A DNA stretch of 64,000 nt, taken from contig JAHLEZ010000024.1 of the NCBI GenBank assembly GCA_020726505.1, positions 765,023 to 829,022 of the forward strand. Direction: 5' to 3'. Positions within the stretch are counted from its first letter, which is position 1. The number at the start of each line of letters is the position of its first letter. Under the pieces are notes generated by a model. It was not told the DNA's origin. It searched no databases and saw nothing but the letters and a program-made list of their open reading frames with translations. The translations under genes and the position numbers were made by a program. This document shows positions 36,657-50,500 of the stretch, piece by piece. The DNA is from Leptodontidium sp. MPI-SDFR-AT-0119 (Eukaryota > Ascomycota > Leotiomycetes > Helotiales > Leptodontidiaceae).

Positions 36657-37290
36657 TGTGGTATAAAAGTGGAGCATAAAGTAGGCCAAAGTAGTGATCA
36701 AGTTGTTTAAATTTTATAAAAGGAGGCTTGTAGAGAATAATTGATTACATATACGAATAGAAACTACTAACTTAGCAAAGATATGATGCCGTAAGCCTGT
36801 GCCTATATAGTGTGAGAGGGATAAAGCCCAATAAACCACACAACAAGAGAGGTAGTATATAGTGAGGTACGGGAGAGATTTTTAGGTGTAGTAAATCGCA
36901 GATTGATCAAATCTAAAGATAATACATATCTAAAGAGTATGAAAAGAGTAAGAGGAGGAGAAAAAAGTGTATTAGATAATATCTATAAAAAAAATTCTTT
37001 GTTATTAAATTACTTTCAAGTATTAAGCCCTTTATGTGGAAAGAGCCTATCCGGTTAGGTGACAAAGAGACTACCGAGAGCCTTCCCCACCACAATAGTA
37101 TACTCCCTAATTACTAGTAACGCTCCAATATAAGAGAGAAAAGAGAGCTAAGAAAGCTAATATATTAAAAGAGTATTATTATACGTTATGCGTACCTCCT
37201 AAAGGCTAGCTAAAGGGCTAGGGGGCTAAAAGGAGTATGATTACGCTTCTTAGTATAATTTAAAGCTCTTAAAGGTAGGTGAGGTTAAGC
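36657..37290 (-). mobile_element. RIP-mutated relative of the TRIM element (LTR plus adjoining interior)
   Basis: Read on the minus strand, 36657-36810 matches the 182-bp LTR of the TRIM at 62098-63578. Shared stretches include AAGTGGAGCATAAAGTAG and AGTAGTGATCAAG on the plus strand here. The match continues after the inserted solo LTR (36811-37094) into the TRIM interior: the G-tract at the LTR border and the segment around GGTACGCA recur, with C/T and G/A changes. The other LTR was not found, so the right limit is open; similarity fades after about 37290. Confidence 0.75.
36811..37094 (-). repeat. Solo LTR (284 bp), Gypsy type TGTGGTGGGG...CACA
   Basis: On the minus strand it starts TGTGGTGGGGAAGG and ends CCCTCTCACA, flanked by atag at 36807-36810 and 37095-37098. 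It is related to the LTRs of the Gypsy element at 46326-58476 but clearly diverged. It inserted close to the border between interior and LTR of the old TRIM relative. Confidence 0.85.
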
Positions 37291-38473
37291 GTAAAACTTA
37301 CTAAAAGTACTAAAGGGATTTAAAGAAGAGTAACTACCTTTATAAATAAAAGTTTAGTAGTAAAGTGCAGGGATCTATTACTTTTAGGGGGCATAATTCC
37401 TTAAGAGAAAGTAATCTTACTTTTACGCATACACGGTATTGGGGTATTAAGCTATCGTAAGGGTATTTACCGGCTTAATAAGCTAATCTTTCTTCTTAAG
37501 AATAGCGCGTAACTTGTTGAATTTTAATAGTTTAGGTCGTTTAAGTAAGATAGATTTTAAACGGTATTAAACTTTATTAATAGGCAAGACGCCTTATGAG
37601 TAAAAGTAAGCTTTACCTTAAAGCACATAGTAAGGGGTTATAAGTAGCGTTTTCTTACTTTTAAGTAAGGGTAATTTCGGGAAGTAATAAAGAAAGTATT
37701 AGGTCGGCCGCTAAGTGTATTATATTAGTCTTATTAGTTTTCTTAAGTTGTGTAAAAGCCTACTAAAGGACTAACTTCTCTTTTATTACTTTTGAAAAGT
37801 CCTTTTTTTAAGTTAAAGCCCCTTTAACTTAAGGAGTTGCTTTGCCTTTGCTCTTGAATAAGCCTGAAATTGATTTATAAACTACTCTAACAAAGCAATG
37901 AAACTTAATTTCGCAATAGCAAGGATTTTAATATATTAGTCTTATATATGTTTTTTTATAATCTTTTTTATTAGTGCGTACCTTAGTTGAAGAGCTTGTA
38001 TAAGGTTTTGTAATAATAATATGCCATCGGAAATTAATCGCTTTTAAAATAGCTTTCGTATCGTAAGAGGAATTGTTTAGCGTACTTACGTTTATAAGGC
38101 TTAGTACCGTGAATTTAAAGTACTTTAGCGAGAGTGTTAAACTTAATATTTGCGTAATCGATAGGTATGCTTCTCTTTAACGTTTATAAATCGCGTAATA
38201 AATTATATTAGTTTTAAGGCCCTTTTATTTTAATACGTCCGCTACTTAATTTTTCTAAATTTTGTGCTCGTATTTTATTTTCCATTTTAGTTAACTCGTT
38301 AATTATTATAAGAAGCGTTCCCTTAATAAATACTATATATGAAGCATCCGGGCTATTGCGGTCAACTTAGTTCCACGTTCTTACGGCAATAGCCTAAGCT
38401 TAAGATGAAATGAAAAGAAAATAAAGAAATCCGGACTTTATATCTTAAGGGTCTTAAATTCGTTAATATATAT
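37291..38473. other. AT-rich unclassified repeat remnant
   Basis: RIP-like composition without recognisable domains on either strand. It may be the continuation of the TRIM relative's interior or a larger parent of it. It ends with tatat (38469-38473), the target duplication of Copia C. Confidence 0.5.
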
Positions 38474-38729
38474 TGTCGGTGCAGTACCGGTTCATGTACC
38501 ACGCCGCATATGTGAATATATTCTAATGCGAGTATAGCGATAGAGTAATAAATATATAGTTTAAAATCTATATATATTCTAAGAGAGTGCGAGGAGAGCC
38601 AGACTATATACTACGAAACCCTACCGAATCTCCACCGAAACTAGTCCGGCTAAGCTCTAACCCCTGACTTTGACCCGCACCTCCTTTTCTAGACTGAAGT
38701 ATACTTATGTAAGGACTTATAGACTAACA
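38474..38729 (-). repeat. 3' LTR of Copia C (256 bp)
   Basis: On the plus strand it begins TGTCGGTGCAGTACC and ends AGACTAACA. This copy keeps more CG/CA than its mate. Confidence 0.93.
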
Positions 38730-40199
38730 CCGGCAAAACTTCTTTTAGAAAAACTATTTTTAACACACGTAAAAGTAAATAATAAGTAATATATAAGAAA
38801 TAACAAATAAAATGATAGAGTATCTAATAATGTCCCGAAAGTGCCCCGAAAGGGGTCCGAATATAGTGAAGTGCCGTAGCGAAGCTAAGCGAGAACTAAT
38901 AATAATAGGAACCCTTAGTATTATATAACGTGATAGATATATATATGTCGCTTTCCCCTAAAGGTTTAGAGTCTCCTTTAGCTAATACACATATAATTAC
39001 CGTACGTATATTATTTTCCGATCTTTTTAATTCGCCTAATATGGCTTAAAGACTAACATTTCTAAGAAGACTATATTAAATTAAATAAATAACCTAAAAG
39101 TAAATATACTTTTCGGAGATAGTTAAGTAGGGAAACGATATATTAACTAAAAATAATACTTGTACTAATACTTATACGAGCGCTTGACCTCGCTTACCGC
39201 AAATGTTACATTTAGTGTGTCCGCCTTACTATAAAGAACCCATCCCACGATTACTTCTTTAATAATCCCAAGAGTAAGAAGTGCATATATTATATAGAGA
39301 AGAAGTCCCGGTGTAACTTAATAAGTACTCTTATTTTCTTTTTTATTCTAAATTATATCCGAATCCTCGCCGAAAGTACTCTAAATATATAGTTACTAAT
39401 ATATAATAAATTCCGTGGTTTATTACTAAAGAGTACTTTTATTTAGTTACTGCCCTCAAGGCGAAAGATAAAGAAGCTATCGTTACTGCCGCTAAATTAA
39501 TTAATTCGGCATTATTAGTCGCCGTTGCCAGCGTATTAAAGACTACTAGGGAGTTATCGTTAGTGTTATTAAAAGAAACGCGCGCTATACGCCGGGAAAT
39601 CGCTAGTTTGGCTAACTCGTAAGTAGTAAGTTAACCCCCTTATTCTTTTTTAATACTAAGGCTCTTAAGTATTAACGCTTTGTATTATAAGAGACGGTGC
39701 TAGTCTTAAACTAGTTCCTCACCGTCGTCTCTTTTGCCGCCACTAAGCGTAGTAAGGAGGACGGCGGTGAGGACGATACTCCTATTAAGCGTCTCCGCCG
39801 AAGTCGCCACTATAGCGCGGGGGAGGAGGAGGGGGAAGAGGAAGAACCTCTTCTTAATATATATGCGTAAGGGATTCGGCCCTATTTCGGATTAGCTTTG
39901 TAGTAAGTCTTTTGTAACGGCACTTTCTTTATATTATTATACGGGAGTAGCCCCCTGTGGTGAAACCGGTAATTTGTCTTTATTAAAGTGTCGTCGTAAG
40001 GCCGCCCGTTAGTACTTTAAATTAGAGGGTGTCTAGAACTAAATCGAGTGTGTTTTTGATTTCGTAAATTAATTAAATATAAAAATAATCGCAAGTAATA
40101 AATTAATAAATAAGAGTTGTAAGGAAACATATAAAAAAATTAACGAGTATAAGAAACCCCTTTATTATTAGTCTAAATCGACTTTAGTTGATTATTAAA

Positions 40200-43050
40200 C
40201 TTAACCCTTTATTTTAATAGTAAGGATATTAGTATTAATAAAATCCCGAAGAGCCTTATTTAGAGCGCTCTTCGTTATAGCGTCAGTAGGATTATTAGCG
40301 CCATTAATCTATTAAACCTCCGTTAGTTCTTTACGCTCGTATAATTAACGAATAACTATAATATTAATCATTAGGCGCTTCTCTTTCGTCGTACTAAGCT
40401 TAATAATATACTTATAAAGGAACAAAGAATCCGTGCAAATAACAGTAAAAAGACGTGAGATACTAAGCTTGTTAGTTATTATATTAATAGTAATACTAAG
40501 AGAGATTAATATATCGATGCCAGCTACTATAATATATAGTTTTAATACAAGTATTATACGAGTTACTTTCTTATATTTTGTTAAACTAATATATATAATA
40601 TTACTGGTTAAAGTAAATTACGTATCCCTTACTATTTTGGCACCGATTATTAATACGAAACTTATTTGTGAATTTAAGTTTTTATTATTAATAAAAGAAC
40701 TGTCTACGAAAACGTAGACTTTCGTAGACTATAAGTCAATTAGTACGTATTAAAGTCCTCTCTTTAGGTTGTTTATTTACTATTTAAGGCGTAAGTTTAA
40801 AGCCTTAACGTTGTCTTTTGTCGGATCTTAGTATTACGTTATAACTAAGAGATTAAATGTTACTTCCGGCTAATAAATAGTAATAAGGTAGGCTGCACGA
40901 GCTCGTTACTTTTTATAGGCCTTCTTATAGTCTTCTTTTCTTGTATTAACTAACTTTAGCCTTATTCCTTAACCTTTTTGTGACATATAAAGGCTGTTTC
41001 TGTTTATAGAAATAGTATACTTATTAAACGTAATAGTTTCGGTAGGAAGTAGTACTCGTATCGGCTTTATTAGAAAACCGGCCTTAGTAATCTCATCTTA
41101 TTCTCTTGTTAAGAAGTTTTTATTTCCTAGAATTAACGTGTCGTTTGTTTATATTTTTACGATATTAAAGTTATAGCTTTCCTTAGTATTAATTAATAAG
41201 TATAAGTCGTACGTTAATGTTTTTATTTATAAGTTCTTTATATAATATTTATAATACGTGTTAAACTAATAGTTTTTAGACTTAGGTATGCCGTATAACG
41301 GTAGTATTATTATAAATATCGTGCTAAGAGGGAAATCTTTTGCGATTTCTTTTAGTAGCTATATAAAAATGTCCCGGAGAAGCCTTGTCTTTGCCTAGAC
41401 GTAGGCTTAAGTAATGTTCTTAATAGCTAAATGGGATTTGGACTAGTTTCGGAGGTGATTTAAGTACTTAATAGTAGCGGCCAAAAATATAAGTAACCGT
41501 TAGCTAAATCGTTAGATTATTAGAGACTAAGTCAAAATCTCTTTCTTCCTTTTGTCGTTAAAGTATTAAATTACTAACCTTAACTTCTTATATAAAGTTA
41601 ACGTCTCCTTGCCTTTAACCTCGTTTACTATTTTTAACTTAAAGATGCAGTGGCCTTTTACTTTAAGGTCGTCTTTATAAATAAGTACAAAAACACCCCT
41701 TTTAATAAGTACTTTATATTCCGTCTTTCGGGACTACTAGAATAGTGGTTTAAGCGCTATAATTTTCCCTTTAATACAAAGTTTAGTAAATAGCTCTTAG
41801 TCCCTTGTCTCTTTCTTAGTTAAAAACACTTTAGTATTGTAATTATTATTAATAGTTAGTAAATCTAGTAAGTGTTTTGTAAATGAAATTTAGATAGCGA
41901 TTCGGGGTGGATTTAGTATTGTTTTAGTAGTGTTTCTAATCGGGGATCTTAAATATTACTTATAGATATTTTCTAATAAGTTTTCTTTTTATTATTTAAC
42001 ACTAAAAGTGTTTATTTTAAAAGAACGAATTATAGTTAATTAAAACGTACGTATTTTCTTATTTCTTATGTCGATCTTATATAATTCTCTCTTAATGCCC
42101 AAGAAATCGTAAGGTCCTGTCTATTTTTTACCTTTTTAGTATACTAGAACTTAATTATTAAGGTAGAGACTGTGAATATAAGTGATTTCGGGGCCGTTTT
42201 GTGTAGCTAACGTATTATTAACTTTACGTGTAATATAAATTTTCTATACCTCTTTTATAACTTTCTTAATCGTAGCCGCACGTTACTCGACTGACGGATT
42301 TAGGGGATTTAGCTCTGTTATTTTAGGGTATGCCCTAAAAACAAGCAGTATAGGGATTAGCCTATTAGGACCAGCTATATTGTTTACTACTTTTACTGCC
42401 ATTTACAATTGGTCTTTGTCGCTTAACTTAAGGTACTCTTTAAAGATAATTTCGTAGGCACGGCGTAGTAGGCGGTAATATCGCTTAACTTTACTAATTA
42501 AATAATGTGCCTTAACAGGTACTAGCTTAAAAGTGTTACTTATAGATTTAAGTGTACTTTGAAACTCCTTAGAATTAAAATTAGTACTATAGTCGTACAC
42601 GACGAAATCCGGAGGTCCTAAGTAAGTGTTAATTTATATTGACTTAAATACGTTAAAAGTAGCCCAAGCCGTAGTAGAACCGAGGGCCTTTCGGAGTAGT
42701 TTCGCCGTATTAAAACTAGTTGCCTCATTTACTATATAGAGGGCATATCGTTCTTTAAACATTACGATATTAACGTAGATTATATAATTAAAGTCGACGT
42801 TATTTTATAACTTGAAGCGGAACTTATATAAAGTATTTATATGTTTCTAGTAATGTTTATACATTTCTTTAACTCTTAACATAACTTCCGAGTCATGCTT
42901 ATGGCTAGCTTGATTTAGTAGGTGCTAAAGACGTCTTACTAAAGGGTATCCGAAACGCCTATAAAGCCGACGTATTTTTAGTTTAGTTAGGTAGTATGTA
43001 TTTATTGTTTTAGTCGAAGTGTCTAGTAATTAACGATATTAGTCTAAAAG
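40200..43050 (-). pseudogene. Copia C integrase, RT and RNase H remnant
   Basis: On the minus strand, 42600-42403 remains open and reads as the integrase segment YDYSTNFNSKEFQS followed by KVKRYYRLLRRAYEI, closely matching Copia B. RNase H lies around 40433-40717, where the long plus-strand frame is an antisense shadow also seen in Copia B. RT lies between them. Gag and protease should occupy 43050-45755 but are degraded beyond recognition. Confidence 0.8.
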
Positions 43051-45755
43051 TAGCTATAAATGTTTATACTTCTATATAATTAAGTGCTTTTTGTTGCCCT
43101 GAATTAAGACGTTACGTAGGTTATTATATTACGCATTTAGCGTATTTAGTTATTATAAATAAACTAGAAATAAGATATTTACGTCTACGATTTAAACGTT
43201 TATTTTTCTAGCCAGAGTATTAACTATAGTAACCTTTAGAGACAGTCGCGAACCGGCACTAAATGTGATTTAGCTCTAGCCCGCCTGGCTAGTGTTAAAC
43301 TTAATATTTTGAATTCGTTATAATACTCGTAGTTAGTTAATTCCTTTCGTGTTTTTATTAAATGCCCTTATATTAATTAATAGACCTTAAAAGAATTTAT
43401 TTGTTTATTACGTTGTGTAGGCTTCGTTTAGAGCGAGTCTCTTGATTTTGCTTTTTAAGATATAAGTAGCCTTCTTCTTCTTAAGTTGCCCTATAACTTC
43501 CCGTGTATTATATTATACCTTACTTACTATAAATATAGTCGTGAAGTTTATAGTGTTATTACTATTATTATCGTCGGAACTCTCTAAAGAGTCGTTAATA
43601 TCTATTAAAGTGTCTAAATCTGTATCTTAGTAGTTTCCCGAATAGTGTCCGGATATAGTCCGGTTTTAGTCCAAATTAAGGTTAATTCCCTTAATATAAG
43701 CTAAGTAACTCCTGAAGGTCTTATCCGTAGCTTTTACTCCTTTAGCCTTACACGCCGCAAAGTATTTTACCTTAGACGTTGCCTACTCTTCGTCCAAGTA
43801 GCGACTATTATAGTAATTTATTTTCTTATAAATAATATAACTTATATAGCCTAATATAGGCTAGAATTTGTCTCCGCGTTTGTTTTCACTTGAAAATTTC
43901 ATCTTGTAGTTAAAGTAATAAGCCGCCTTATTTATAACATAGAATTAGTAGCGATTCGTATATAATCTAGAGTACTTGTTTACCCTCGATCCCGAGTTAT
44001 AAGTCACTTTAACGCCGACGGCGGAGCGAAGACTATTTATTAATATAAGGAAAGTAAGAGGTACTTAAAACAAGGCTATTTTAAAGAGGGGGTTCCCTAA
44101 TACTCCTTATATAAGCTTATCGCGGAGCGTCTTGTTATTCCGTATATTGTCGTCTTTTAGGCCAAGCTAAATACTTTGCAATTCCTTGGCGAAGTTCTTT
44201 AATTAAGTTAGTACTAGTTTTCCTGTTTAGTAAGGCTCCTCCTGAAATAACGAGAAAGTCAAACTAAACCACCGGCTAAGGAACTTGTTAGCTCTCTCCT
44301 TCGTCTTAAAGTATTCACGAGTCGTCTTAATAAGCTTATTAAATAAGTACCCCTTATTTTAAAGGTACCGGTAGTAATACAAATTGGCTTTGTCTTGTAA
44401 CATCGACGGAAAGGCTTGGTTCTAGACCTTAGTCTTAACTAATGTTCTCTAATATAAGTCGGCGAAGATATAAAGCTTCTTATTTAAGTAGTCCTTGTTT
44501 CCGCTATATTAGAACTCTTTAGTATATATCTTAATAAGGTTTATTAACGATTTTACGTAGTCCGGGGTTAATGGATCTATGACATATTATAATAGCCGAA
44601 TCGGCTCTATATATAATCCGGTAGTCCTAGGAACCTTAAATAGTAGTAATAACCCGTCTCGTGGGAGTATTACTAGCGTTAGTGTAAGATTTAGTAACGC
44701 GTAGTTATTTAATTTTTACAAGTAAAGATTACTTAGGGGATCCCTCCTAAGAGTAAATAAAAACTCCTTCTTTAGGACTATAGGTAGGGGGGTTATATTA
44801 TATAAATCCTCGATCTTATCTCCTTTAGTAAAGGAAATCTTAAGTAATTTTAATAACTAAATCGTTTCCGTAAGTTTTACTCTTAACCCTTTTAAAGGAG
44901 TATCTTCCTTCACAGAATAAATAACTACCTTTAGTTAGTGTTATAGAGACATTAGGGATTGATTTTGTTAAAGTGTTATTAGAAATGGCGGTAGTAATCA
45001 AGAGAGTGATTTTTAGATATAATTTAGTACTAATTCGGGGTAGTTCCGAATTTATATTTTTATTTAGTCCTCTGGCTATAAATTTTCCTTAGCTTATACT
45101 ACCTCCGCTAAAGCCTCTACTGTCCTTGTCCCCCTCTGTCGTCGTATAAACACACTAAAGGCTCGTAAGTCGTCTTTAAAGTATATACGTTTTATAACCT
45201 TAATTAACTTAAACTCCTTTGCCGTCTAACTTTTAAAATACTCTTAAAAGTCCTAGAAAAGGAATTCTCCCTTAATGCGGCCGTTATAGAAAGACTCACG
45301 GAACTTCCGCGAGTATACTATTATATCTCTTATAAAAGCTAAACTAAGATTTAGCGTTTCTTTTAGTATAGCCGTGTTATTAAATATTTCCGGAGTTAAC
45401 TTTAACTCTGGCGTACAGTCTAAAGTATCCGCTATTATATCAGATACGATTCGTAAGTGATTTAGTAAGTTCTTAAATAGGTTTCTTAAAGGTCTAAAGT
45501 TCTGGATTTAAGGATATTAAATTAATAGTCTTCGTAAAGTAACTGTCGTATTATAATAACTCTTCTTTGACGTGTAATCGTCTTAATCGAGTCTTAAGAG
45601 AAAAGTTACCTTCCCTTTATAATCTAGAAAAGGTAAAATGCCCTTTAAAGAAATATAGTAAAGTAGTCCTTAAGTTAAAGCCTAAAATCCGCTTTATAAC
45701 TTAAGACCTTTTTTGTTTATAATAAGGTTAACAATATAAGCTTACTACTAATTAG

Positions 45756-46011
45756 TGTCGGTGTAATACCGGTTTATGTACCACGCCGCATATGTAAATA
45801 TATTTTAATACGAGTATAGTAATAGAATAATAAATATATAGTTTAAAATCTATATATATTTTAAGAGAGTACAAGGAGAGCCAGACTATATACTACGAAA
45901 CCCTACTGAATCTCTACTGAAACTAGTCCGGCTAAGCTCTGACCCCTGACTTTAACCCGCACCCCCTTTTCTAGACTGAAGTATACTTATGTAAGGACCT
46001 GTGGACTAACA
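45756..46011 (-). repeat. 5' LTR of Copia C (256 bp)
   Basis: On the plus strand it begins TGTCGGTGTAATACC and ends GTGGACTAACA, followed by tatat. Several CA/TG sites of the other copy are TA here. Confidence 0.93.
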
Positions 46012-46325
46012 TATATAATAATTATAATAATAATATTAAACTATTAACATAGTTTTATATTATTAATACTAAGAAAAGAGCTATTAAATTAGTTTCTTAG
46101 TACTAAGGTGTAATATAGTAACTCAATTATAAACCTCCTTAATTATAAAGGTTAAAAAGTAATTAATATTAAGAATTAAAAGGCAGCTATTACAAAGTAA
46201 ATAGTCGCCTTATATATTAAATTTCTTAGGGGAATTTAATAAAGCTTAGTTTGGTAAATGTCATAATATTAAATAATAATATAGTTGGTTTTTAATACTT
46301 ATTATGTAATAAAGAATATTAATAT
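46012..46325. other. Short AT-rich spacer between Copia C and the Gypsy element
   Basis: Very AT-rich, no coding signal. It is part of the pre-insertion sequence of both neighbours and ends with atat, the Gypsy target duplication. Confidence 0.5.
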
Positions 46326-46605
46326 TGTGGTGGGGACAGCCCCTGATTTCTTTTGTCACATGACTGCGCTAGTCCTTTATATATATAAGGAGCTAACACT
46401 TGACTATAGAACGTCAAGAACGGAATACTAAATATATTCTATTTATTAAAACCTTTTCCTTTTCCTCTTTTGCCGATTTATATTCTCTAGATATGTGATA
46501 TCTTTAGATTTAATTGATCTATTATTTATAAAGCCTAGAATCTCCTCCAGTGGCTCGTTATATATTATTCTCTTATTATATAGATTAGGGTTCGTCCCTC
46601 TTATA
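46326..46605 (+). repeat. 5' LTR of the Gypsy element (280 bp)
   Basis: Begins TGTGGTGGGGACAGCCCC. Its end has mutated from CCCTCCCACA to CCCTCTTATA. A near-intact relative is the solo LTR at 60506-60786. Confidence 0.9.
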
Positions 46606-47549
46606 TATTTTTTAGTGACTTATATAAGGAGTAAGTTACTATTAAAGGAGGAACTAAGTAAGTATAATAGTAAGGCCCCTATATATTAACTTATATAAGG
46701 AGAGTCAGGAAAAACGACAATTGTCTAAACTAAGGGAGCTATTTAGTTAGTTATTTCTTAGCCCTTAAAGCAAAACGACGAACATAGAAAATGCGGACCT
46801 TTAACTTAAGGAGAACGAAGACTACTAAGGAACTAAGGAAAGCTATAAAGTGGGAGCACTTATAATACTAGAAAATTTGTTTCCCTTAGGCTACTGTTTT
46901 GATTTTATTATTTCAAGATATAGTGTCTGGCCACTTTGTATTAGTTTCTATTTTTAGTAAAGGTTTTAGTGTTTTTAGACGTAACTAGTATTCTTTAAAC
47001 GCTAGGAAAAGTCGAGACTCTATAACGGAACTAAAATTAATATATTAGAGGCTTAAGCGGAGTACTAGTAAGCTTATATTTCGGAGTATTCGGCGAGACA
47101 TGGAACTTTTAAGCTAGTCTAAAGCCTAAGTAGCTTACGCCGAGTATTAATCTTCTTACTTTATTTTCTTATTATATTTACTTTTATTATTTTTGTAATT
47201 TCCGTGTACGAGCCTTAAGCTTTAGGGCGTATTTGTTTTAGTTTAATAGTTATTAGTGTTTGTTAGGGGCTGACTAAAGAGCACGGCCCTAAACTTTTAT
47301 TAGGAATTATTAATATTTATCTCGCTTTAGGGTAAGTGAGAGCCTATATACTTTTTATTTTAGGGGAGGGGGTTTCCTTTATATTTCTTTAGTAATTAAT
47401 ATACTATATTCTTAGTTACTTTCTTATATTCTAATTAACGATACTATTAACTTACTTTACTACGACTTTCTTACAATAACGCACGATATTAAATAACAGA
47501 AACATTAACTACGGCTATAGTAACCTTAAGATAAGTGGGTTTAGTAACA

Positions 47550-50500
47550 TTATAATGCCCCCTAGCTCTATTTTGATAAGAGTAACTCCTCTATTTAGAC
47601 TTAGAATTACTATTAGGCTAAATATTAATACCTTTATACTTTCTAAGGACACTACTTCTTAAACCTTAGAGACTTCTTAAAAGAGAAACAAAGGAAAGAA
47701 AGAAAAGCAAGAGACTAGTGGCTTTAATTTTATTAATCTTATAAGACTACACTAATACTCCGGCCTTACTTTTATTATAAATGACTTAAAGAACCTGAAA
47801 ATCCATTTTAGTTAGCCTATACCTATCGCCGGAACCCTAAATGCCCTTATCTTTAATAGAATCGATATTAGCAACTACTTCCGGATTCTCGATCGATACT
47901 TTATAACTTATATAATTACTAGTGATTAAGTCAAAAAAGAATAAGTTACTAAGTACGTTACTTAAGCTTATATATGGACTATTCAGAAGCTTTTAGGCTT
48001 CAAAGAGGGTAGCTATGTTAGCTTTAAGGATACTATAATCTAGGAGTACTAGCGTAATAATACAGAGTGTCGCCTATATACTAATAGTTATCTTGACCGA
48101 CTTAAGTATAACTTTAAGACTCTTACAAGGGACGGCGAGCCTACTCCTAAGTAGTGCCGCGACTTCCTCCGAGTATTTAAAGAGGTTACTATTAACTATA
48201 TTAACCGTAGTAATTTCACTAACAAGTAAGCCTCTATAAGATTTATTTTCTCTTTTCTTTAAAATCTACGAACTAAAGCTGTACAGGCTACTTCTAAGAA
48301 TAATAGAACCCTAAACATTAATAGCATAAACTTATTCGGAAAGGTCTACTTTACTATAGAGGCCCACCTTAACTTCGAGAGGGAGCTAAGCGCTATTACT
48401 AAAGAGCAAGGTATTACCGACTAAGCATAAGGCAATACTAATAGCACTAACTTGTTTATTAAGCGCTTTATACCTTAGTTAACGACTTATGTTATTCTGC
48501 CTCGTAACAGTAGACTAACACCCCGGCACTAGTCTGACTTTATTAACTATAGGAACAACTCTATACAGGGCGAGATTTCTAAAGTATTAAAGTAATAAGA
48601 CGAAAAGCTATTTATACTTAATTTCCTTTTTACCTTAAAGAAAGTTACTAAGAACCTAAGTAAAGTTAATATAAGAGATTTAGATTTTATTATTAAAGGA
48701 TTAGAACACATAAGGATTCTCAAAGTAATAGTTTAAAGAGCCTTTAATATTAACTTTACTACTAAGGTTAATATATTTATATTCTTTAAAGAGGCCTAAG
48801 AGCAAGCTGCCGTCAATTACAGTGTAGTAAGTTCGAGTTCCTTGGGGTATAACAAACGTGCCAAGGATAATTATAGTTACCGCTAATGTATAAATTAACA
48901 CTAACTGGGCATAAGACCTTAAGAGTATTATAATTATATAAACTAATACTATAACTATAAGAAATAGATTAATCTTAGTATTATCCACGAAGCCGACAAT
49001 ACTAACTATATTTACATTGGCCTATAATAAAAGGAGAAGAAGTTATACCCCGTCTAGTTTCCTTTAGATAAAAGGTCTAGAAGACATTACATCTTAACGC
49101 GAGTCTTAAATACCTTATACGACTTTAACCCTAAGAGACGAGCTAAAGTAATTAAAGAACTCCTTAAGGCAAGAAAAGAAGTTGCGTTTACTAGGGAAAA
49201 GGGAGATAAGGGGGCATAATCTCTGACTATTCTTATTATAAGTTGTATTAAGCTTATTAAAGAACTTATAGGAGACCTTAACTCGGATATTATTAATTAA
49301 TAAGACTACACTAAATACTAATTAGTATAAATCTAAAATTTGCTAGCGTATAACACTAATAGTACTAATTCTGAAGCTATAGTAGCTCCGGTCGAGACTA
49401 GGCAGCGAAAGGGAGCACTTAGACAAGAGCTATACAAGACTTCGGACAAGCTCTAAGAGAAGATTAAGTCTTAATTTACTTATAGTAAACTAAAGACACC
49501 CCGTGATATTAAAGAACTAGTTAAGTTCGCTGATGTTATAGACGTCGACAGCCCAGTTAAAACTAAAATAACACTATAATAGATTTTAGCCTGTAATAAG
49601 TCTAAAGTCTTTAACTTAAGCACGAAAACGACATTTATTATAATACTAAAAATATCTTTTAAAATATTACTTACTAGTAGTATAATAAGAAAGAGAGCTT
49701 CGAAGTCTGAGGCACTAGTAATACTATCGGCTATCTCTAGACTTATATCCCGTATAGCGTCATCCTAAAGTCCTCGCGTGTAAGAGGCGTTGACTTAGAA
49801 TAGTTATAAGCTTAATAATATCTTAGACAAATTGCTTATATAAAAGGAGCTTCCCGGAAACCTCACGTTAGGAGAAATTATAGTCTTTATAGACTCGCCT
49901 AGAGTATTTCGTCTTTTTACTAGAACGATTAACTAATATATATAAAAGATATTAATCGTTAATATTAATACCTTAGAGTTCGAAGAACTAAAGTTAATAA
50001 TTAGGGAAAATATTATTGTGTATTAAAAACCACTTCACGGCACTTTATATACTCTTTTGAACTTCTATACTACTAATATTTCTATGACTGCGAACTATAA
50101 ACGACGACTTAAGGAAATTAAACGGGAAGGCCTTAAGCTAAAGTATAAGTATTAGGAAAAGCGTATTATAACTTATAGCTTTATTTTAAGAAATCTACTA
50201 GTAATAAAGTTTAGAACATAATAAAGATACTAGCGACTTTAATTGTTCATATAATAAGAAGCTCTTATTAATAACTCAGTACTATAGCTTATAGCTAGCG
50301 CTATCCCGGTCTTTAGTTTGATCCTTATAGTATTACTTAGAACTATAATATTACTTAGTAAGTGTATCTTTAGGAACCTTTCGACGAAACATACTCGCGC
50401 TTAAGAACTATTATATACTAAAGTAGCCTTATTAGGGACAATAGCTGAGACAGGAAACTTATACTTCTCGTTAATATTAAAGGTTATTATTACTATACTT

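Larger units (their letters stand above)
38474..46011 (-). mobile_element. Complete Ty1/Copia LTR retrotransposon C (same family as B)
   Basis: A 7538-bp element in minus orientation with 256-bp LTRs (TGTCGGTG...GACTAACA on the plus strand). The perfect target duplication is tatat at 38469-38473 and 46012-46016. It is the same family as Copia B: the LTRs align throughout and the same integrase and RNase H motifs occur on the minus strand. RIP-type stops abound. Confidence 0.95.

Noticed and set aside
48701..48988. Minus-strand hydrophobic open frame in the Gypsy gag region
   Set aside because: Antisense shadow of gag; the same region reads as gag on the plus strand.
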